Of a DNA stretch of 64,000 nt, positions 25,700-35,228 are shown piece after piece. The notes beneath the pieces were generated by a model that was given only the letters and a program-made list of their open reading frames with translations, searched no databases and was not told the DNA's origin. Location of the stretch: NCBI GenBank assembly GCA_023150875.1, contig JAKLKC010000018.1:43303-107302 (forward strand), read 5' to 3'. This DNA is from Myxococcota bacterium. Lineage in GTDB: Bacteria; Myxococcota_A; UBA796; UBA9615; JAKLKC01. The position numbers and the translations under genes were made by a program. How positions within the stretch are numbered: position 1 is the first letter of the stretch; every line of letters begins with the position of its first letter.

Positions 25700-28399
25700 T
25701 CAGTCGACGGTGCAGGCGAGGTCGCAGCCCGCGAGCTCGGCGAAGTCCCCGCTGGCGTTGGTGGACATCGGGTTGTGGCAGGGGTCGATGTCGACCGTGT
25801 TGCCCTGGCACCAGATCCCGTAGCCCCCGTTGGAGGAGATGGGGGTGTCGACGATGGAGCCGGTGAGGAGGCCGCTGACCCGGATCCCGTCCCCACCGTT
25901 CGTGGAGACGCCCACGTTGGCCGCGAGGTCGAGGGTCCCGCCGCTGGCGTTCACTCCCCCCGAGGTGTTGGCGACGAAGGTGGATCCGGCGGCGGTGATG
26001 AGGGCGTCGGTGCCCCGAAGCCCGTAGCCGCCGTTGGTGGAGAGCACGCAGGCAGCGGCGTCGAGAACCGCTGCGCTGAAGGCGCCGATCCCGTCCTCCC
26101 CGTTCTGGGAGGCGTCGAGACCGTCCAGCGTCGCCGAGCCGCCCACGACCCTCAGGCCGTTCCCGAGGTTGCCCAGGGACTCGCTCCCGAGGGAGACGGC
26201 GAGGCTGGTGTAGGAGACGTCGATCCCGTCCCCCGTGGAGCCGCGCACCGAGGCCCCGGCGAGGCTCAGCCCGGCCACCTGGCTGGCGCTGAACCCGTCG
26301 CCCGCGGTGTCCTGCACGTCGAGGCCCTCGAAGGACACGGACTCCGACGCCTGTACCAGGACACCCGTGTCCACCGCGCCCACGATCCGGACGTCGGCCG
26401 CCGTCACGCCGACCGACGAGGCGATCACCAGGCCGGCCCCCGGGCAGCCGGAGATCTCCAGTCCGTCGATGGAGACGCCGCTGGTCTCCCCGATCAGCAC
26501 GGCGCGCCCGCCGCCGTCGGCGACGTCCACGTCCGAGAGGGTCGAGCCCGAACCTCCCTGGACGGTGACGGAGTCGGTCCCCGCGCCGGTCACGGTGACC
26601 CCGGCGAGGGTGACGGAGTAGCCGGTGGCGGTGATCCCTGCGTCCCCCCCGGCGACGACGCTGTCCCGGACCTCCAGGGTGGGGACGGCGGCGCCGGTCA
26701 CGGTCGCGTCCACCACGCTGCCGTGGGCGGCGGAGAGGGACGTCGAGTCCAGGGAGAGGGAGGCGTCCTCGGCCAGGATCCCCGCCCCGTTCGCCGAGAA
26801 CGCGGTGCCGGTGGCGGACACGGACGTCGAGGTCCCCTCGGCCTCGATGGCGGCACCGGGGAGGGAGGTCGTGCCGTCCACGGGATCGGTGCGCGACTCG
26901 GTCTCCGAGATGCTCCCGCCCTCCAGGAGGACGACGGATCCGCCGCTGGCGCGGATCCCGCGGCCCCGGTTGCCCTCCAGGACGGCGGCCTCCAGGGTGA
27001 CGCCCGCTCCCCCCGACGCCGACACCCCGCCGAGACCCGCCCCCACCACGGAGAGGCCGTTCGCGAGGGTCGCGCCCCCCTCGATCCTCACGCCGAAGCC
27101 GTCGGTCAAGCCCACCGAGACGCCGGACAGCGTCGCCGACGCGACGCCGTCGAGGTGCACTCCCACGCCGGCCTCCTCCGCCGGGACGTCCCAGCCGATC
27201 CCCTGGACCACGTCGCCGGAGAGGGACAGGACGTCCGCTCCCGACACCGAGATCCCGTGGTCGCCGCAGTCGGTCGCGGTGTTGTCCTGGAGCTGCACCG
27301 TGGCGCCCGCGGTCTGGGTGGAGATCCGGATCCCACCGCCTCCCAGCCCGTCCATCACGTTGCCGGCGACGCGCACCGTCCCCGTCGCCTGGGTGACGAC
27401 CACGCCCTGGGCGGTGTCGCTCTCGTCGGGGAACGTGAAGGTGTTCCCGTCGACCGTGCCCGCCCCACCGAACTCGACGGCGATGCCCCGGACGGACTCG
27501 AAGGTGTTGCCGTTGGCCAGGGTGCCCTCGGAGGCCCCGGTGTGCAGGATCCCCCGGTCGAGGCGGGTGAAGGTGGCGAGGCGGACGTCGACGGTCCCGC
27601 CGGTCGCCTGGATCCCCGAGCCGCCGTCGGAGAAGCTGCCCCCCAGGACCGTCAGGGTCGTCAGGGCCTCGGCGGAGATGGCGATGCCCGACTCGACGGC
27701 GTCGGTGAGGTCGGGGTCCGCGATCCCGGCGAACTCCACGTCCTCGACGGCGATGGCGGACCCCGTGGCGCGGATCCCGTGGCCGCCCCCGGCCCGGATG
27801 GCGGTGCGGAGCACGCTCAGGGTGGAGCCGTCCTCCACGTCGATACCCCCCGCGGCGTTGGCGGTGAAGACCGAGTCCTCCACGACGACGTCGGCGCCGG
27901 TCACCCGCACGGCCCAAGGGGTGCCGCCCTCGACCTGGATCGCCGACAGGGTGGCGGCGCCGCTGTCGGAGACGTGGATGGCGACGTCGTCGGCCTCGAC
28001 GACGATCTTCTCGACCCGGGCACCCTGGACCCCCACGACCCGGACCGCCGGAGCGCCGCCGACGCCGCGGATCGTGGGGGGCGCGGCGGAGTGGCTGGTC
28101 AGGGTGATCGCCTTGTTGATGGAGACCGACTCCAGGAAGAGCCCGGCGCACAGGGAGACGAGGTCGCCGTCGACCGCGGCGTCCACCGCGTCCTGGACGT
28201 AGCGGAACGACGCGACTCCGTTCAACTCGATGCAGCCGTCGACGTAGGTGTCGTCGTCCGCCTGGGTGTCGTCGTCGCCCGCGGTGTCGTCGTCTTCATA
28301 GGGGGCGGGACATCCCGCCGCCAGCGCGGCGGCGGCGCAGAGCGCCAGCCAGCCCGTCGGGCGGGACCGGGTTCCGGGGTCTGGGGTCCAGGTCGCCAT
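25700..28399 (-). CDS. Giant parallel beta-helix lipoprotein with DDDT linker
   Basis: 899 residues. Lipobox LAAGC, a short acidic linker (EDDDTAGDDDTQADDDT) and then a CxELNG...FRYVQDAVDAA start typical of right-handed beta-helices, followed by more than 30 coils with the recurring pattern GI/V...GGS/A..VLxx. The C-terminus has Cys pairs and ends CDLACTVD. Such proteins bind or degrade polysaccharides, or act as surface adhesins; no catalytic residues are obvious. The ATG at 28399 has GGAG seven bases upstream. Sequence redundancy across coils suggests growth by duplication. Confidence 0.85.
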   Translation of the reverse strand: MATWTPDPGTRSRPTGWLALCAAAALAAGCPAPYEDDDTAGDDDTQADDDTYVDGCIELNGVASFRYVQDAVDAAVDGDLVSLCAGLFLESVSINKAITLTSHSAAPPTIRGVGGAPAVRVVGVQGARVEKIVVEADDVAIHVSDSGAATLSAIQVEGGTPWAVRVTGADVVVEDSVFTANAAGGIDVEDGSTLSVLRTAIRAGGGHGIRATGSAIAVEDVEFAGIADPDLTDAVESGIAISAEALTTLTVLGGSFSDGGSGIQATGGTVDVRLATFTRLDRGILHTGASEGTLANGNTFESVRGIAVEFGGAGTVDGNTFTFPDESDTAQGVVVTQATGTVRVAGNVMDGLGGGGIRISTQTAGATVQLQDNTATDCGDHGISVSGADVLSLSGDVVQGIGWDVPAEEAGVGVHLDGVASATLSGVSVGLTDGFGVRIEGGATLANGLSVVGAGLGGVSASGGAGVTLEAAVLEGNRGRGIRASGGSVVLLEGGSISETESRTDPVDGTTSLPGAAIEAEGTSTSVSATGTAFSANGAGILAEDASLSLDSTSLSAAHGSVVDATVTGAAVPTLEVRDSVVAGGDAGITATGYSVTLAGVTVTGAGTDSVTVQGGSGSTLSDVDVADGGGRAVLIGETSGVSIDGLEISGCPGAGLVIASSVGVTAADVRIVGAVDTGVLVQASESVSFEGLDVQDTAGDGFSASQVAGLSLAGASVRGSTGDGIDVSYTSLAVSLGSESLGNLGNGLRVVGGSATLDGLDASQNGEDGIGAFSAAVLDAAACVLSTNGGYGLRGTDALITAAGSTFVANTSGGVNASGGTLDLAANVGVSTNGGDGIRVSGLLTGSIVDTPISSNGGYGIWCQGNTVDIDPCHNPMSTNASGDFAELAGCDLACTVD

Positions 28400-28511
28400 G
28401 GGGTCTCTCCGAGGCGAGGCCGATCTCGCCACCGCTGGACGAGAGGATACGGGAAGGACGGCGGCGAGGGAAAGAGAAGCGCGGGCGAGGCGGGCGGAGC
28501 GCGCCCAGGCA

Positions 28512-28742
28512 TCAGCCCTGGGAGTCCTCCCGCTCCCAGATCACCCGGCCCCGGACGTCCTCGATGCGGAAGATGTGGGCGATGGCGGTGGCGATGGGGA
28601 TGTCCGCCGGCCCGTAGCGACCGGGCCCGTTCCGCGGGCCCACCTCGATCCACTTCTCCAGCACCAGGCCGGTCTCGGGTGGGATCCCGTGGACGAGGTA
28701 GCGCCCGGGGGGCAGGTGGATGGTGGGGGGATCGCAAGGCAC
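28512..28742 (-). CDS. Small conserved-looking protein of unknown function
   Basis: 76 residues, starting at a GTG at 28742. Third positions are more than 90% G or C from this codon to the TGA at 28512, while the codons just upstream lose this bias, which supports both the reading frame and the start. The protein contains LPPGRYLVHG, LVLEKWIEVGPRNGPGRYGPADIP and IFRIEDVRGRVIWERE, suggestive of a small beta fold. No clear ribosome-binding site precedes it. No family is recognised. Confidence 0.5.
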   Translation of the reverse strand: MPCDPPTIHLPPGRYLVHGIPPETGLVLEKWIEVGPRNGPGRYGPADIPIATAIAHIFRIEDVRGRVIWEREDSQG

Positions 28743-28853
28743 GCGAAAGTCTACGGCCGGAGGATCCGATGAGGGGAGGAGGCGAGGAGCGGCCGGCACC
28801 CCAGGAGGCCCGCGACTCACCGGGCCGGGGGGCGGCCGCTGGAAGAGGTGAGC

Positions 28854-30221
28854 ATGCAGGCCGAAGGTCCCCGGGGGGCACCGCCCGATCCCGCGCCCGC
28901 GGTGGCGGGGAGCGGGCTCGCAACCGACGTGCTGTGGGTGCACGCGGGCCCCCTCGGGCCCGAGGCGGCCGGTGCGCTGACCCCCTTCGGGCTCACGCTC
29001 CTTCCCGCCGCCGGCGAGGGGCCCGCCCTGCGGGCGCTGGAGGCGCGGGCGGGCCTCGTCGCCGGGGTCGTCATCGGGCACGACCTCCCCCGGCTGGCCC
29101 GGGCGAGGCTGTTGGATGCCCTGCGCCGCCGGTGGCCCCGCCTCGCCGTGAGCGCCCTCGCGACCGGGGATGCCCGACGGGAGGCGGAGGGACTGGCCGC
29201 GTCGTTGCGGGCGGTAGGCCCCGATCCGACCGGCGGGGCTCCCGCGGCGTTGGGCGAGGCGCTCCGCCACTACGCCCGCCGCCTGCGGCTCTCGCTGTTG
29301 GGCTACGGCAGCGGGGGGCTCGGCCCCCGTGAGGTGCTGGGGGCCTACCTGCGGGAGGCGCGCGCCCGGGTGCGCCAGGGCACCCTGTCCGCCCCCGCCG
29401 ATCCCGCTCGGGCCCGGGCCGTGCGGGCCTGGGCCTTGGGGGGGGACGACGGATCTCCGGCCGCGATCCTGCCCGAGGTACTCCGGGACCCGGTCCTGGC
29501 GGGGCGGCTCGTGGCCCTGGCGAACTCCACGGCCTACGGCGGGCGGAGCCGCGTCGCCCACCCCGCCGCCGCCCTGGTGCGGGTCGGCGCCGCAGGGGTG
29601 GCCAGCCTCGTCGGGCCCGAAGACCTGGATGACCCGGACCTCCCCGACGACGCGATCTCGGCCATCCGCCAGGAGCGGGCCCGCTGCGCGCGGGTGTCCC
29701 GCGTCGCCCGGGCCATCGCCGACGACGCCGGTCCCGAGGGCGCGGCCGAGCTCGCCGCCTTCTCGGGCCTCGTGCTCCGGGTCGGCCGGCTCGTCGCCCG
29801 CGCGGTGCTGCTCCCCGATCGGGTCCCGGCGGAGGCGCGGGCCGAGGTGCTGGACGCCGAGGGCCGGTCGCGTCACGCGGACGCCGCCGAGCAGGCCTTC
29901 ACCTTCGCGCTGGTCTCCCGGTGGCAGCTCGGGGGCGGATACGACCGCCTGCTGCTGGCCCACCGCGACCCCGCCGCCCGGGTCCCCCTGAGCCCGGCGG
30001 GGGCGTGCGCGGTGCGCGCGGACCTGCTGGTGCAGATCCGCGAGGCCGGGCTGCACGAGAGCCTGGACGACCTGCCGCCGCCGGTCCAGGCGCGGGTGGA
30101 CGGGTCGGGCCTCGGGAAGGTCCCCCGGGAGCACCTGGAGCGCTGGCTCGCCCTCGCCGGGGACGCCGCGGAGGAGGGGGCGGGGGCGCCCCGCTCCCCC
30201 GCGGGGACGTGGACGCGGTAG
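28854..30221 (+). CDS. HDOD-domain signalling protein
   Basis: 455 residues. The N-terminal 120 residues form an alternating alpha/beta region that resembles a degenerate receiver domain. From about 195 the sequence ILPEVLRDPVLAGRLVALANSTAYGG...ALVRVGAAGVASLV matches the HDOD domain, a non-enzymatic relative of the HD phosphohydrolases that is common in deltaproteobacterial signalling. The ATG at 28854 has AGAGG five bases before it; a GTG six bases earlier is less well placed. It is the first gene of a plus-strand run with a DUF3352-like membrane protein and dnaJ. Confidence 0.8.
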   Translation: MQAEGPRGAPPDPAPAVAGSGLATDVLWVHAGPLGPEAAGALTPFGLTLLPAAGEGPALRALEARAGLVAGVVIGHDLPRLARARLLDALRRRWPRLAVSALATGDARREAEGLAASLRAVGPDPTGGAPAALGEALRHYARRLRLSLLGYGSGGLGPREVLGAYLREARARVRQGTLSAPADPARARAVRAWALGGDDGSPAAILPEVLRDPVLAGRLVALANSTAYGGRSRVAHPAAALVRVGAAGVASLVGPEDLDDPDLPDDAISAIRQERARCARVSRVARAIADDAGPEGAAELAAFSGLVLRVGRLVARAVLLPDRVPAEARAEVLDAEGRSRHADAAEQAFTFALVSRWQLGGGYDRLLLAHRDPAARVPLSPAGACAVRADLLVQIREAGLHESLDDLPPPVQARVDGSGLGKVPREHLERWLALAGDAAEEGAGAPRSPAGTWTR

Positions 30222-30296
30222 TCTGCGCCGGGCGGCGGCGCGGCCCCGGGGCTGGCTCCCCGGGGCAGGGGGCACCGGTCGCCCGGAGGGATGCGA

Positions 30297-32297
30297 ATGC
30301 GCGGCAGAGTGGCCATCGGGTGCGGCGTCGCCGCGGTGGTGCTGGCGATCGCGGGCCTGATCGGCGGCCTGGTGGTCCGGGGATGGGTCCGGGGAGGCTC
30401 GGTGGACGAGATCGCCGCCCTCCTCCCCGCCGAGACCGAGGGCGTGGTGGTGGCCCGGGGGCTGATCGACCTGGGGATCAAGCTCGGACCGGGCTTCCGC
30501 GAGGGCCTGGGGGACGCCGCGCCGCGGGTGATGGCCCGCCTCGGCCTGGGGGGAGGCGATGACGGGCTGGACCTGGGGAAGCTGACGTCCACCGGCTTCG
30601 ATCCCACCCGCCCCGCGGCGGCGGCCCTGCTCCGCCGGGATGCCGGGGGTGAGGAGGGGGACTGGGTCCTCCTGCTGCCCGCCCGGGACCCGGAGGCGGT
30701 GGCCGAGTGGATGCGGGGGCGCTTCGAGGCGGGGCTGCCGGGAGGGGTGCGGGCCGCCGGCACCGCGGGGGAGTCCGTGTGGGTCGCGGGGGACGCCTCC
30801 ACCGGCGGGGCCGTGGCCTTCGGAGCCCTCCCGGGATACGTCGGCGTGGCGGGGCGATCCGGCGGATCCGGCGATCCGGCGGCGATCCTGGAGGCGCTGC
30901 GCCGGCCGGCGGGGGGGCGCCTCGCCGGGGCCGGGCCCTGGGAGGAGGTCGTCGGCGCCCTGGGGTCGGACTGGCACCTGATGGCCTACGCGACCCCCTC
31001 CCTGCGGGGGCAGGTGGCCCGCCTGCTGTCCCCGGCCATCGCCCGGGGGGCGGCGGAGGAGATCGCCGCGGACCCCCACGCCGGCTCCGTGGGGCTGGCG
31101 GTGCGGATCGGGAGCGACGGCGCGGAGGCGAGGCTGGTCCAGGCCCTCGGGGAGGGGTCCCCGGCGCGGCGGGTCCTGGGCGGCGGCGACGGGGGCCGTC
31201 CCTTGCCTCCCCTCCCCGGGAAGCCGTCCTTCGTCGCCAGGGTGGACCTGGACGCCGAGGCCCTGTGGGGGGCCATCCAGGCCGACGCCGGCTCCCGGAG
31301 CGAGGCCGAGGGCGTGGCGTCCCGGCTGCGGCGGACCGCGGGCCTGGACCTGGGCCGGGACGTGGTGGCCCACCTGGACGGGTCCTGCGGGATCGCCTTC
31401 TTCGAGGGGGGCGGCACGCCCATCTCGGGGGCCCTCTGGTTCGGGGTGCGGGACGAGGAGGGGGCCCGGGGGGCGCTGGACCGAGCCCTCGGCGGGCTGG
31501 ACCGGATCCCCATGGGGATCGCCACCCGGGACGTGGAGGGGACGAGCTGGAGGGGGATCGGGGCCTTCGGGGTGGAGCTGCGCTTCGCCGTGGTGGGGCG
31601 CCGGCTGGTGGCGGTGGTGGGGGGAGTCTTCGAGGAGGTGGCCCGGGCCCTCTCGGGGGCGGGCGCGGCGGAGCGCAAGGTCCCCATGCTCGGCGGGATC
31701 GCCATGGCCGGGGCGCGCCGCGCCCTGGAGGCGGGGCCCCCGGTGGTGGCCTGGATGGCCGGCGCGGGCACCGAGCGGATGGCGAGGGAGCTCCTGGGGA
31801 CGCCCGGCCCGGAGGGGGCGGCCCTGGGCGACCTGCTGCTCACCGCGGACGTCGACGGGCCGGGGCTCCGGGCCACCCTGGCGAGCCAGGTCCCGGCCCG
31901 GGCCATGGGCGTGGCGGCGGGACGCCTCGTCGCCGCCGTGGCCGGGGACGCGCTGCCGGCTCCCGGCCAGGGCGAGGTCCTGGGGCACCTGGATCGCCTG
32001 CGGGCGCTCCAGAAGGCCCGGGCCGCCGCCGGCCAGGAGTTCCTGGCGCTTCCCGGGACCCCGGCGGAGGTCCCCGCCAGGGGAGGGGCCCCCTTCGAGG
32101 GGCCGGGGGCGGAGGCGTTCCGCGCCCTCGGCTGGGATCCGCCGCCCCGGGTGATGTGCCGGTACGCCGCCGAGCCCTCCCTCGGCCCCTGGGGCCCCGA
32201 CGTGAAGATCGCCGCCACCTGCGACCTCGACGGGGACGGGCGGACGGAGCGGTTCGAGGCGTCGGCCCTGGAGGCGGCCCACGCCGTGGACCCGTAG
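30297..32297 (+). CDS. DUF3352-like membrane-anchored protein with pilin-like C-terminus
   Basis: 666 residues. One N-terminal transmembrane helix (about 6-28) anchors a large extracytoplasmic region built from repeated domains such as [38 protein letters not shown] and [20 protein letters not shown], a pattern seen in DUF3352 proteins. The last 60 residues ([16 protein letters not shown]...[18 protein letters not shown]) resemble the C-terminal disulphide loop of myxobacterial type IV-pilin-like proteins. ATG 30297 is preferred because GGAGG lies eight bases before it, with an ATG six bases earlier as an alternative. The function is unknown. Confidence 0.7.
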   Translation: MRGRVAIGCGVAAVVLAIAGLIGGLVVRGWVRGGSVDEIAALLPAETEGVVVARGLIDLGIKLGPGFREGLGDAAPRVMARLGLGGGDDGLDLGKLTSTGFDPTRPAAAALLRRDAGGEEGDWVLLLPARDPEAVAEWMRGRFEAGLPGGVRAAGTAGESVWVAGDASTGGAVAFGALPGYVGVAGRSGGSGDPAAILEALRRPAGGRLAGAGPWEEVVGALGSDWHLMAYATPSLRGQVARLLSPAIARGAAEEIAADPHAGSVGLAVRIGSDGAEARLVQALGEGSPARRVLGGGDGGRPLPPLPGKPSFVARVDLDAEALWGAIQADAGSRSEAEGVASRLRRTAGLDLGRDVVAHLDGSCGIAFFEGGGTPISGALWFGVRDEEGARGALDRALGGLDRIPMGIATRDVEGTSWRGIGAFGVELRFAVVGRRLVAVVGGVFEEVARALSGAGAAERKVPMLGGIAMAGARRALEAGPPVVAWMAGAGTERMARELLGTPGPEGAALGDLLLTADVDGPGLRATLASQVPARAMGVAAGRLVAAVAGDALPAPGQGEVLGHLDRLRALQKARAAAGQEFLALPGTPAEVPARGGAPFEGPGAEAFRALGWDPPPRVMCRYAAEPSLGPWGPDVKIAATCDLDGDGRTERFEASALEAAHAVDP

Positions 32298-32334
32298 GGA
32301 GGGACCGGGCGGACGGGCGAGGGCGACCGGGCGC

Positions 32335-32362
32335 TTGCACCGGTGCCGTTCGGATCTATTTG
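32335..32362 (+). promoter_or_regulatory. Weak sigma-70-like promoter candidate for dnaJ
   Basis: TTGCAC (32335-32340), then 16 bases, then TATTTG (32357-32362), in one of the few A/T-richer spots of the region and just upstream of the DnaJ-family start codon. Only half of the -10 positions match the consensus, so this is tentative. Confidence 0.3.
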
Positions 32363-32385
32363 CGAGGGGTGGGAGAGGCCCGAAG

Positions 32386-33459
32386 ATGACGACCGATCAT
32401 CGAAGCCTGTACGAGGCCCTGGGCGTCCAGAAGGGCGCCTCCGCCGACGAGATCCGGGCCGCCTACCGCAAGCTGGCCCGGGAGTTCCACCCGGATCGGA
32501 ACCCGGACAACCCGTCGGCGGCGGAGCGGTTCAAGCAGGTCGCCACCGCCTACGACGTCCTGTCCGACGCGGAAAAGCGCAAGAACTACGATGAGTTCGG
32601 CGAGGAGTCCCTGCGCGCCGGCTTCGACGCCGAGAAGGCCCGGGCCTTTCGGCGCTTCTCGCAGCGGAGGGGGGGCGCGGGCGGCTTCGGCGGCTTCGGC
32701 CCCGAGGGCTTCTCCGCCACCGACTTCGGCGGCCGGGGGAGCATGGAGGACGTCCTGGAGGGGCTGTTCGGCGGCGGGTTCGAGGAGATCCGTCGCCCCC
32801 GCGGGGGGAGGGGGCGCAGGCGGACCGCCGCGGGCCGGGACGTGGAGGCCCGGGTCGCCATCGACTTCCTCACCGCCGTCAACGGGGGCGAGGTGGGGCT
32901 GGAGCTGGCCCGCCCCGTCCCCTGCCCCCGCTGCTCTGGCACCGGCGGCCTGGAGGGGGGGAGGATCTGCCCCGAGTGCGGCGGGAGCGGCACCCGCACC
33001 GAGCCCGCGCCGCTGAAGGTCCGGATCCCCCCGGGGGTGGACACGGGCGGCCGGATCCGGCTGGCGGGGCAGGGGGGTCCGGGCCGGGAGGGGGGCCCCC
33101 CGGGGGACCTGATCCTCCAGGTCGAGGTGCACCCCCACCCCCTCTTCCGGCGGAGCGGGAGGGACGTCGAGATCACCCTGCCGGTGACGGTGCTGGAGGC
33201 GATGGCGGGGGCCGCGGTGCGGGCACCCACCCCCAGCGGCGAGGTCACCCTGAAGGTGCCCGAGGGATCCCAGACCGGCCGGCGCCTGCGGCTCCGGGGC
33301 AAGGGGGTCCCCGCCACCCGCGGCCACCCCGCAGGCGACTTCTACGCCGTCCTCGATGTGCGGCTGCCGGACCTCGTGGACGCCGAGACCCGGGCCGCGG
33401 CCGAGGTCCTGGAGAGGCACTACTCGGGCGGCGTGCGGGAGGACCTGGGAGGGGAGTAG
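32386..33459 (+). CDS. DnaJ-family chaperone with reduced zinc finger
   Basis: 357 residues. The J domain (6-72) carries the essential HPD in [11 protein letters not shown] Gly/Phe-rich segment (95-130) follows. The zinc region keeps only two CxxCxGxG repeats, CPRCSGTG and CPECGGSG, where true DnaJ has four, so it is closer to a shortened or CbpA-like form. The C-terminal substrate domain is complete ([45 protein letters not shown]). It stimulates the Hsp70 ATPase and delivers clients. GGGAG is near the ATG. It converges with the selenoprotein gene 7 bases beyond its stop. Confidence 0.9.
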   Translation: MTTDHRSLYEALGVQKGASADEIRAAYRKLAREFHPDRNPDNPSAAERFKQVATAYDVLSDAEKRKNYDEFGEESLRAGFDAEKARAFRRFSQRRGGAGGFGGFGPEGFSATDFGGRGSMEDVLEGLFGGGFEEIRRPRGGRGRRRTAAGRDVEARVAIDFLTAVNGGEVGLELARPVPCPRCSGTGGLEGGRICPECGGSGTRTEPAPLKVRIPPGVDTGGRIRLAGQGGPGREGGPPGDLILQVEVHPHPLFRRSGRDVEITLPVTVLEAMAGAAVRAPTPSGEVTLKVPEGSQTGRRLRLRGKGVPATRGHPAGDFYAVLDVRLPDLVDAETRAAAEVLERHYSGGVREDLGGE

Positions 33460-33466
33460 GGGAGGG

Positions 33467-34465
33467 TCAGGACCGGCGGCGCAGGGCGAGGGCCAGCAGC
33501 AGGGCGCCGAGACCGCCGGTGGCACCGCGGGGGGCGGAGTCGCAGCCCGCGCCGCCGCCGAAGGGGGAGGCCACGGCGTCGGTGTCGGGAGCGCCGCCCG
33601 CGGACTCGCCGCCGGTGGCGAACGGGGAGGCTCCCACCGGGGCGTCGTCGCCGGCGTCGTCCTCCGGCACCCCCGAGAGGTCCGGGGGCTCGTTCCACGG
33701 GACGTCGGGGACGGGCTCCGCCAGGGCCTCCTCGATGGCCGACGGGGTAACGTTGCCGTCCACGATCCGCAGGGTCATGTCCCTGCCGATGAGGGAGAAG
33801 GTGGGGATCCCGTAGTCCTTCTCGTAGCGGTTGCTGATCCCCCAACCCGGGTCCGAGAGCACCGGGAAGGTGTGGCCGTAGCGCTCGGCCCAGGTCATCA
33901 GCTCTTCATCGGAGGGGGCCTGGCTCGACTCGTTCTCCGCCCACAGGGCGAGCATCATGAAGCCATCGGCCGCGTGCTGCTGGTAGTCCGCCTCCGCCGA
34001 ACTGGCGTGGCTCACGCACGCGCCTCACCAGAAGGCGCCGTTCTCCACCAGGATCACCTTGCCATAGAAGGACCAGAGCCGGACCTCCTCGCCGAACTGG
34101 TCCACCAGCGAGAAGTCCGGGGCGATGTCCCCCACCTCGTTGCCGGTCTCCGCCTCGGAGAGCCCATCGGGGATCGGGCTGCGTTCCCAGCCCCCGAGGT
34201 AGGGGTGGTCTTCGGGGACCGCGGGATCGGAGAAGCCGTGGACCTCGATGCCGTCGTCCCAGCCGTCCTCGTCGGTGTCGGCGGCGTCGGGGTCCGTGCC
34301 CACCTCGTCCTCGTAGGAGTCGGCGAGGCCGTCCCCGTCGGAGTCCACGAGGCCGGGATCGGCGCCCGCGTCGCCGGTGCCGGGCGCGGCGCAGGCGGGG
34401 ATCAGGGGCAGGGCGAGGGCCGCCACGAGGGGGGACCACGGCAGTGGCGAGGTCGAACGGGGCAT
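33467..34465 (-). CDS. Probable selenoprotein: lipid-anchored redoxin with UxxC active site and MYXO-CTERM-like tail
   Basis: Read as one 332-residue protein with the in-frame TGA at 34027-34025 decoded as selenocysteine 147. Lipobox IPAC at 22-25, then calcium-binding DSDGDGLADSYEDEVGTDPD repeats (about 41-72), then a TlpA/AhpC-type redoxin from 113: GDIAPDFSLVDQFG, WSFYGKVILVENGAFW-U-GAC and YGIPTFSLIGRD, which contains the cis-Pro. Sec takes the place of the first Cys of the usual WCxxC; the second is Cys150. The C-terminus has GAGC, a hydrophobic helix and RRRS, resembling a MYXO-CTERM sorting signal. Without Sec decoding it would be split into two useless halves. A point mutation from TGC remains possible. 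Confidence 0.75.
33990..34011 (-). promoter_or_regulatory. Candidate bacterial SECIS hairpin
   Basis: Reading the mRNA, bases 14-35 after the UGA form a 3-bp lower stem (GCC/GGC), a 1x2 internal loop, a 4-bp upper stem (CGCC/GGCG) and a 5-base loop AGUUC. The loop has the GU near its 5' side and sits at the distance from UGA where bacterial SECIS loops occur. The fold is short and was drawn by hand only. Confidence 0.5.
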
Positions 34466-34541
34466 GGTGACCTCCGAGGTCGGGATCCCGGAGCATAGGC
34501 CGGCGTTCCCGGCGGGGCAACGGCTTTCTCGGCGGGAAGGT

Positions 34542-35096
34542 TCAGAAGTAGAACCGCGCGCCCCCGACGCCGGCCACGTCGAACCCGAGCACCTGGTAGA
34601 AGACCAGGAGGGGGACCGCCTCGGCGAAGAGCTCCGCGGGCAGTCCGCGCTTCAGCACCGAGACCCCGATGGGGATCCCCGCGCCGAGCTCGTGGTAGAC
34701 CGCGCCGGCCCCGAGGGACGCCAGCCGGTACCGGAGCTCGGCCCCCAGGGTGACCTGGAAGGTGACGTCGTCCCCGACGGGCCCAAAGTGGAAGCGGTAG
34801 CCCACGTCCGCCGAGAGGGTGTCCACCCGGGCGGCACCGCCGATGTTCAGCACGATCCCGTGGGCGCGGGCGGGCCAGATCTTGATGGACACGCCGTTCA
34901 CCGTGCCGAAGGCGGGGCCCACGCCGAAGGCGCCGCCCCCCTTGAGGTCGGCCAGGGGGATCCCCGCCGACCGCGCGGGGCCGGCCTGGAGGGTGGGGGC
35001 GGGCCAGGTCTGGGCGTCCGCGGGCGCCGCGGGGACGAGGGCGAAGAGTCCGAGGGCGGCGAGGGCGAGGGCGATGCGGGAGGCGAGCGACGGCAT
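34542..35096 (-). CDS. Small outer-membrane beta-barrel protein
   Basis: 184 residues. A signal peptide ends PADAQ. The rest alternates polar and hydrophobic residues in about eight strands (for example VDTLSADVGYRFHFGPV, VTFQVTLGAELRYRL) and ends in GGARFYF, with a C-terminal Phe as in barrel proteins recognised by the BAM complex. No enzyme signature is present. The ATG at 35096 has GGAG eight bases upstream. It is 76 bases upstream of the selenoprotein gene on the same strand and may share its promoter. Confidence 0.8.
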   Translation of the reverse strand: MPSLASRIALALAALGLFALVPAAPADAQTWPAPTLQAGPARSAGIPLADLKGGGAFGVGPAFGTVNGVSIKIWPARAHGIVLNIGGAARVDTLSADVGYRFHFGPVGDDVTFQVTLGAELRYRLASLGAGAVYHELGAGIPIGVSVLKRGLPAELFAEAVPLLVFYQVLGFDVAGVGGARFYF

Positions 35097-35228
35097 GGTG
35101 GGCTCTCCGGGGCGGAGTCGGGGACGGACCGCGCCATGGTAGCGGAATTCCGGGACGGATCCCGCGCCCCGCCCGGATCCGCTCACGGCGGGGTCCGGAG
35201 CGCCGAGAAGGAGGGGTGGAGGACGGAC

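Noticed and set aside
33467..34015. A separate gene starting at GTG 34015 (SHASSAEADYQQ...)
   Set aside because: It lacks its own signal or ribosome-binding site, begins inside a redoxin fold and continues the frame of the upstream half; one Sec-containing gene explains both.
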